Below are positions 57,757 through 64,000 of a stretch of 64,000 nucleotides of DNA, piece by piece. Each line of letters starts with the position of its first letter. The first letter of the stretch is position 1. The stretch lies in NCBI GenBank assembly GCA_029215795.1, contig JARDYH010000001.1, positions 191,525,654-191,589,653 on the forward strand. The letters are read 5' to 3'. This stretch comes from Anniella stebbinsi. Lineage: Eukaryota > Chordata > Lepidosauria > Squamata > Anniellidae. Under the pieces are notes generated by a model that saw nothing but the letters and a program-made list of their open reading frames with translations, had not been told where the DNA came from and searched no databases. The translations under genes were made by a program, and so were the position numbers.

Positions 57757-58090
57757 CTCTGGCCATGTCTCTGGATTTATCCCAGGGTTGTCCCTTGGTC
57801 GTCCCTATGAGTCCACATGACACACGGGATGATGGGGGCAATCAGGGACGACCTAGGGATGACCTTGGGATAACCCCAGGATAATAGAAACTGGGGATTT
57901 CCCATTTTTTCCACATCCTGGGACCTGAAATGGGCACGGAGCCATGTGGGGGGGCTCTGTGCTCATGGGGTAGGGGAGCAATTTCGCCATCCCCAGGATG
58001 GCAGAGAGGTTGGGGCACTCCTGGGGATTTTAACAGTGGGAAAAGTTACTTCGATTTGGGAAACAAGAGGTAATGGGGCAGTCCCACCTG
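57757..58090. mobile_element. DNA-transposon-like repeat, 'ATGTCTACACC' family, copy 2
   Basis: 'ggccatgtctctggatttat', 'cgtccctatgagtcc', 'gcacggagcc' and 'tttcgccatcc' correspond in order to 12671-13000. No ORF, right end not defined. Confidence 0.5.
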
Positions 58091-60034
58091 CCCTTGACCA
58101 CATCATGGCCAGGTCACAGAGGCACACCCAGGAGCTGCGCAGCCCCGAGCCACTGCAAAAACACATGAGGGCCTCATTTTAGGAAAGAGACGCAGCAAAA
58201 GGACTTTCAGAAACTGCGTCTTTTCCAGAGGGAAGCGGCAGTTTTGCTGTGGATTGGCTACAATGTCATGTGTCCCAAACAACTTCAAAGTGTTCCCCCT
58301 CCGCAGTAAATCGCCAATGAAGACAGGCCCAGAGAGATGCAGAAATTGAGCCCCTGCCACTACATGGCTAGTGAAACAAGACTGTTGCTTGCAATCCCTG
58401 GTGGTGTGACAAATGATTTCAGATAGCCATATAATAAAAATTGGGATGCTTTCCGAAATGGCAAAGTTTTAGGAAATAACAATTTCTATTATCTGGCAAT
58501 TCGCTAGTTGTGAATTGCCAGAGAATAGCACCCCTACCTCTGCACACACACCCTATCACAACAGTGACAGCCTATGCACCCCATGTTGAACCTGCATGCC
58601 GTTGCTTGAGACAGATGGTGACATAAGAGGCTGCATGAGATAATGACCATATCAATAACGGAGCTTTCAACCTACTGGAGTCGCAGAGCTATTAGCTTCA
58701 GCTGAGGAGCTGCCGTTACTTGCTTATATCTAAAGTGCAGAAAATAACATGAAGGCATTTAGTCTAATATATGAAATGCAGTATGATAAATTATTTACTA
58801 AATCCAAAATGTTGTCAAGGTTCTGAAATATTTCCTCCAAGATTTTCCTAAATCAGATCTATCCAAGGAATCCAACGAGCTCTGCATTAAAGGCTGGTAA
58901 TCTCTGGCTCTAATAGGCCAGGAAAGAAAAGTGTTTCCCAGAGATTAGGACATTTTGTTTCAATTAAAAGTTGGTGACGCGAGAGTAGAAGTGCTGACCT
59001 CAGCTGTCAGTGCAGGACATTGCTAGGGGAAGAAATGTGCACAGGTTAATGCCTAGTCAGTTCTCCATTGTTCTGTAAAGCCATGTTCATTAAAGAAATT
59101 GGTTGCATTCTACCTCCCTCTTTTGAAATGGACGTGGGGTGCCCAGTAAAAAACCTCTATTCCCTCAGGAGTTCATTAATCCAGAAAACAAACAATACAC
59201 CTCAGATCTGTACTCTAAACCATTGAAACAGATAAGAAACCCAATTGAGCATACACGTCAAAGCAAAAAGTGAAGAATACCTTCCCTCACGTCTCTCTGG
59301 AAATGATCACACAGTGTGATTATAGGGGTCTACTGGGTTCTGATCTCTGTAAATTGATCTCAAGTGGCACATTTTTGTGGTTTCCTAACTGCATCTCAAA
59401 ACTAACAAATCTAAATGATTTGCATTTTTGGTCTTCTAAAGAGATAGTACTGCATTCTTTGGTTTCCACTCTCTACTGTCTGTCAGTCCTGTTTCCTCCC
59501 GCCCCTAGATTATACAAAACAGAACGCATCAGATCAAAGAAACTTCGGAGCATAGGAATAAGAATGGCAACTCTGAGCATGCGGGGATTACATTTTACTC
59601 ACTCAGAAAGTATTACATACACCATCTAGTATTACATAATCTATCATGATCTAGAACTGGGGAAAAGGAAACACTTAGAAAGGCGCTTCTCCGGCCCTTG
59701 AACCTAGGCAGCACAGGCAACAACCAATCCGTATCTATGTTTGTGCAGTGGTAGAGGATTGCCTCAGAACAACATCCGGCATGCCTTTTCCTCTGAATAA
59801 AACCAAATCCACAAACAAAAAGTGTTTGCATTACAGAAGTTACGGGTTCAACACTGAGAAGGCTGAAAGCTGGCTTTCAAACCCAACAACTCTTCACATA
59901 GACTACCAACCAGACTCTCCCAACCAATCACATGTTGCAAAAAGAGGGAAAGAATTCAAATATTTTTCTTCTTTTTGTTTTCCTCCTACTCCCATTTTGC
60001 TTTTGCTGTTCACAAAGACACAAGAAAACCTCAT
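58091..60034. other. intron, no gene seen
   Basis: Non-coding; scattered open frames show no motif. Confidence 0.5.
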
Positions 60035-60037
60035 TTA

Positions 60038-60452
60038 GGGTACAATCCTATTATAATAACTGTAACACACACACACCCCAAAAAAACTTAGAGGCTTATG
60101 GTCATCCTACGCAAGATGTGGGGTGGGAGTAGTGGAAGTGATTTTCTCCTCCCCATCCTCAGGTTCTGCATTTTTGCTAGACTGGCCTTTTTGTCTACAT
60201 AGCAAAAGCATTTCAGAGGGGGAGGGAAGGAGGCTGGAGAAGCCTCAGGATAGCTTGTATCCTGGCCTCTCTAGTCTCCTCCCCTCCCCGCAAAATGGTT
60301 CTTTCCGTGCCAGCTGCAAGTAGTATGGGGAAGGTGGAGGAATTGCAGATTCCCCTCTCTGAGGTCAGGGCGCTGTCTCCAATCTTGTATCTGGGGATCC
60401 AAAGTATCATATGGCCCTTCAGGCCCTGCCTAGGGGCCATAAAATGGCTCCC
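60038..60452. mobile_element. Harbinger-like MITE, copy 3 (inverted)
   Basis: Left end TTA-GGGTACAATCCTAT, corresponding to the right end of copy 1 reversed. 'gaggcttatggtcatcc' is shared with copy 1. The right end 'aaaatggctccc' is degraded. Contains (CA)n near 60067. Confidence 0.7.
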
Positions 60453-62499
60453 TCTGCCACTTTTGTCCAGCTAACAATTCAACCAACCAGGATACCCCAC
60501 TCTCATCCAAGATCCATAACATGAAGGTTGCCACACATTACAGGGGAAAGATCGTCTAATCTCTCTCCTTGGAAGTGATTGGTCAACTTTAGATAATAAT
60601 GCTGGTTTCCCACAGAAACATTTTGTTCACTGAGGCTAAAGTAGGGATGGGGAACCAGCAACATAAGGGTCAAATTTGGCAGGCCATCCAGCTCTCCCCA
60701 TTCCCAAAGCCTCACTCCCTGAAAAAGAAGAGGATGCTCAGCGGGCACTTCCAGGAGACAGATTCAACTGGCAAAGGGGAAGGAGTGAAGCTGACTTTCC
60801 AGGTGAAGCACTGACTGTAGGAGCTCCAGACAGCACTTCAGATAGGGATCTGATACATCAGGAGATGGGGCCCACCCCTGTCAGCATTCAGAGCACAGGG
60901 GTTTCTGGGGGGGCGATTTGGCCCACTGATCATATATGGTTCCCCGCCCCTAGGCTAAAGACTCACCACCCACTTCAATATCATGCACAGCTACACTCTC
61001 TCTCCCAGTCTGGCCCATCACAAGATAAAGTATAGCTTTCTCAAAACTTCATGAACAAGAATAAACTCCCAGTAATGGCAAACCCTAGGCTCAACATGTA
61101 CGGAGCTGCAGTTCTCTAAAGAGCAGGTGCAAATAAGAATGTGATCTTACTTTCCTCAAGTATTCATTTCGGGTTCTCTGCTATAGAAGTAAGTAAAGTT
61201 TTTAGCATCACCTTAATTTACTAATCTGACTTTTTAATAAATTAGCACTTGTTTATTAAGGTGGGAATGAAAGAATAGTAACCACACATGTCATTATAAC
61301 TATTTATGGAAATTTCCATTGATAGCTGCAAGGTGGAAAAGCGAAAGCAATGAATACCATAGATTTAATGACTCACTTTTTGTTTGAATTATTTCTTCAT
61401 TGTTAATTATTAATTTAACATGACTAGTAAAATGTAAGAAGTGTTCAGCTTTGGACTTTCCTTTTCCACCCAGGATTTCTAAACTGAAAAGATTTTTTAA
61501 GAATGGAATGTACTTTATAGTTTGCATCAGGGTTTCAAAAGAGGTTCCATTACATGCATAGATCCCTGTACAGTTTCCAGGAATCCAGGATGAATTTTCT
61601 TTTTCATACTTAATGTGTTGATGCTCATAATTCCGAATATTCAATTTTTGCCAATGTATGATGAAAAATAAAGACCTTGGAAATTATTACGACAGAAATA
61701 TATCAGGACTGAAAGAGATAAGTGACCTATTCGCTGTCACCATTTTTTATGGATTTTTAATCCACACTTTTCTCAATGAAGAATGTAAAGGCAGATTTTC
61801 CATAAACTGATTACCAGTAACTTTACTTCTAATATAACCTGACTGCCAGATTATGGCTATGCGATAGCTTCTGTCAGGATTACACTAGGCATGGCCTTCG
61901 CCACCATAGTGCAACTCTGAGAGGAAAAGCCTTGTTGGAGAGATACAGGTTTAATCATTCTCTGAGAAGGGCTAGGGCAGAGCTGAGCCAAGCCAAAGCA
62001 ATGCATTCTGTGAATTTGTGCCCCTCCAAAAACTGCCTGCCCCACTTTTGGGGATGTTCCAGATGGCACTTGAAAGACGCTAAACCCAAAACGGATATTC
62101 TGGTTTACACGTGTTTGTCTGAAAATGTTTGCAAGCTCAATAAAGAATTGCTTTTGAAAGCAAATTTGTGCACCAAGCGATGGCAATACCGATGGAAGAA
62201 AATAACCATGCCAGGACTGACGAGCTCTCAGATGTTCTTCCTCTCATCCCTCTAACAGAGGATGACAGCATCTAGCTCAACTTGGAATAGTTTTTTCAAG
62301 TGCAGGATACCAGCAGTCAGACCCCCTCCACTGTGCCTGGATTCAGCTGCTCCAGCTGATAGATCCCCTCCCTCCGCCACCATCTGTCGCTGCTGAGGCC
62401 ATCAGAGGGAGAGGAAGCAGCAGCCCTTCCACTGGGCCCGTGAGCTGTTGAATTTTACAACTAAGAACCTAGTGACTGAACATGCCTTTTTCTTCCTCC
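60453..62499. other. intron, no gene seen
   Basis: Non-coding. The frame at 61932-62255 has no recognisable domain. Confidence 0.45.
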
Positions 62500-62597
62500 C
62501 TCTCAATCCCCTTTCCATTTATGTTGTGTCTTTTAGACTGTAAGTCTGAGTTCAGGGACATCTTTGTAAGCTGCCTTGGGAGCCTTTTTAGCTAAAG

Positions 62598-62640
<43 letters not shown>
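62500..62640 (+). repeat. LINE-type 3' tail with (AT)n
   Basis: 'ttagactgtaagtctgagtt' and 'gtaagctgccttgggagcct' are common LINE 3' UTR words, followed by (AT)n at 62604-62638. Confidence 0.65.
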
Positions 62641-62929
62641 ACAACACTAAACCCCATATACTACTTGTCCTCTGTTGTGTTTCGAAGAATGTAATTGAAA
62701 GCTCTGTATCACTTTACCATATTATTCACATTTTTCTAAATGTTTACTGATGATCTAGGTGATTCTCTCTGCCTAGTCTTGTAAATCAACTGCCATTCAC
62801 AACAAATCAAGAAGTCTTCGAAGTGAAATCTGTTGCTTGTTCCCTATTAGTACTTATTGGGAACCAGGGGGCTTACAAAATCCATTCAAGATAAAGAAGG
62901 GGGAATGATAACCCATAATTGAACCAAAC

Positions 62930-63062
62930 TATGGCCCTTTCTACACCATAGGGATGTAGAGAGAGGGAGGGAAGGCGATCCCGGAAGTACTTAGTACACA
63001 CCATCGGCACACAGGGAACAGCCGGGGTCCATCCCAGGCAAAATGCCTGGTGTGGAAAGGCC
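62930..63062. mobile_element. short MITE with GGCCCTTTCTACACCA ends, unit 1
   Basis: Starts GGCCCTTTCTACACCA and ends TGGTGTGGAAAGGCC. Internal 'gatcccggaagtacttagta' is repeated inverted in unit 2. Confidence 0.75.
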
Positions 63063-63116
63063 TATATAGCTTAAATCAGGCCTCCTGCTTTAGGATACTC
63101 ACATAAGTACACCAAG

Positions 63117-63247
63117 GCCCTTTCCATACCAGGCTTCTTGCCTCGGTTGGCCCCTGGCTGCTCCCTGTGTGCTGATGGTGTGTATTAGGTACTTCCGGGA
63201 TCACCCTCCCTCAGTCCCTCTATACCCCTATGGTGTGGAAAGGGCCC
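63117..63247. mobile_element. short MITE, unit 2, inverted relative to unit 1
   Basis: Starts GGCCCTTTCCATACCA and ends TGGTGTGGAAAGGGCC. The interior is the reverse complement of unit 1. About 54 bp separate the two. Confidence 0.75.
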
Positions 63248-64000
63248 AAGTCACCTAAGACTCATCTATTTGACTGTTAGTAGTTTCCCCCTCTTCTTTT
63301 TACCAGAAAATAAATGAACTACAAACTTTTTTCCCATTCTGATTTAAACATATTCTAATGGAACCTTCCTTTATTTCCAAGAAACTGCATATATGATCCC
63401 AGTTTTTGTTTGACATATTTGTTATGTTGTGATGTGCTGAAACATTGTTTCTGGGTTTTTAATAATGGTGAAGGAAAATTTCTTTGGACATTCAACTAAC
63501 TTGAAAACTTTGAGAACTCAGCTGGGTGGAGCTTCAAACTTCAAACTCTTTTCTCTAAAGCAGCCAAGGGATAAAGTAGCCAGTAATTGCTCATAAAGTA
63601 CATGCCTAGAGATCCATTACATACAAGACTAAAGATGCCCATTGGTTTTGTTTCTGGGAAGAAAAAAAACAGGATGTGGACAAGTGTCTGAAATACAGCC
63701 ATTATTTTTGAACAATTATGGCAAATCTGTAGAAAAGGAAGGAGTGGTGACTTGTGAATGATATTGTAGAATTGTAGTGTACAATTAAACCAGCTACATA
63801 GAAAGGGAAAAGACACACAATAGCAAGCTGATCTTTGCCTTGAATGTGGATAAATGGTGAGCATTAGTTAGGCAAGATAGTTGCAGAATAGCTTGCTTTT
63901 TAGTACTGTACGCAATAACATTAATTAGATTAGATGAATGGACAAAAGTCAACCGGTCAGTGCGTTCAGTAGAGAAATTAATTAGACTATGTGGATGCAC
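63248..64000. other. intron, no gene seen
   Basis: AT-rich and non-coding. Confidence 0.5.

Noticed and set aside
61932..62255. 107-codon open frame as a gene
   Set aside because: No domain, no splice or promoter context, length within chance.
1..64000. CRISPR arrays, bacterial operons, rRNA or intact tRNA genes
   Set aside because: None seen; composition and splice structure are eukaryotic.

Overview
The window looks like a stretch of vertebrate nuclear genome, most likely from a squamate reptile. It is AT-rich, almost all non-coding, and packed with CR1 and L2 LINE fragments, a 5S-derived SINE, tRNA-derived SINEs, hAT-like and Harbinger-like MITEs, LTR elements and DIRS tyrosine-recombinase retrotransposons. 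That mix, and the LINE tail ending in 'gagcttcggctatggggcgg', are what I know from lizards and snakes; this assignment is inference.

The only host gene I can support is SPAG16 (axonemal WD-repeat protein, also called PF20), on the minus strand. Two consecutive coding exons are visible, at 49377-49562 and 13301-13427. They join in frame (phase 2, AG|T) across an intron of about 36 kb, so the whole window reads as SPAG16 intron sequence plus these two exons.

Region by region: 471-1259 is a CpG-rich palindromic DNA element. About 1832-2396 is an LTR fragment. 2504-6996 is DIRS copy A, rearranged. 7-13 kb holds MITEs and LINE tails. 13301-13427 is SPAG16 exon b. 14.4-15.5 kb is a LINE 3' fragment between direct repeats of about 100 bp. 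16.7-18.3 kb holds a Harbinger-like MITE and an L2 3' end split by a hAT-like MITE. 20-31 kb holds sparse SINE, LINE and MITE copies, including CR1 split by L2. 32-33 kb is a modular AT-rich repeat. 34438-42463 is a nested stack: a solo LTR split by an ERV provirus, itself invaded by an L2 copy and a small LTR element. 43-45.5 kb is antisense CR1 and L2. 49377-49562 is SPAG16 exon a. 50407-56232 is DIRS copy B, structurally complete. 56-64 kb is mostly plain intron with MITEs.

The most informative object is DIRS copy B. It has 126-bp inverted terminal repeats and unequal terminal extensions. Its internal complementary region (50714-50806) carries the complements of both outer ends fused together, as expected for the DIRS circular-intermediate cycle. 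Gag is open. The RT/RNase H and tyrosine recombinase frames each carry one frameshift but keep their catalytic residues. Copy A belongs to a diverged subfamily with almost identical termini, but its right end has been replaced by a directly oriented ITR copy, and the whole is bracketed by direct repeats of 32-35 bp.
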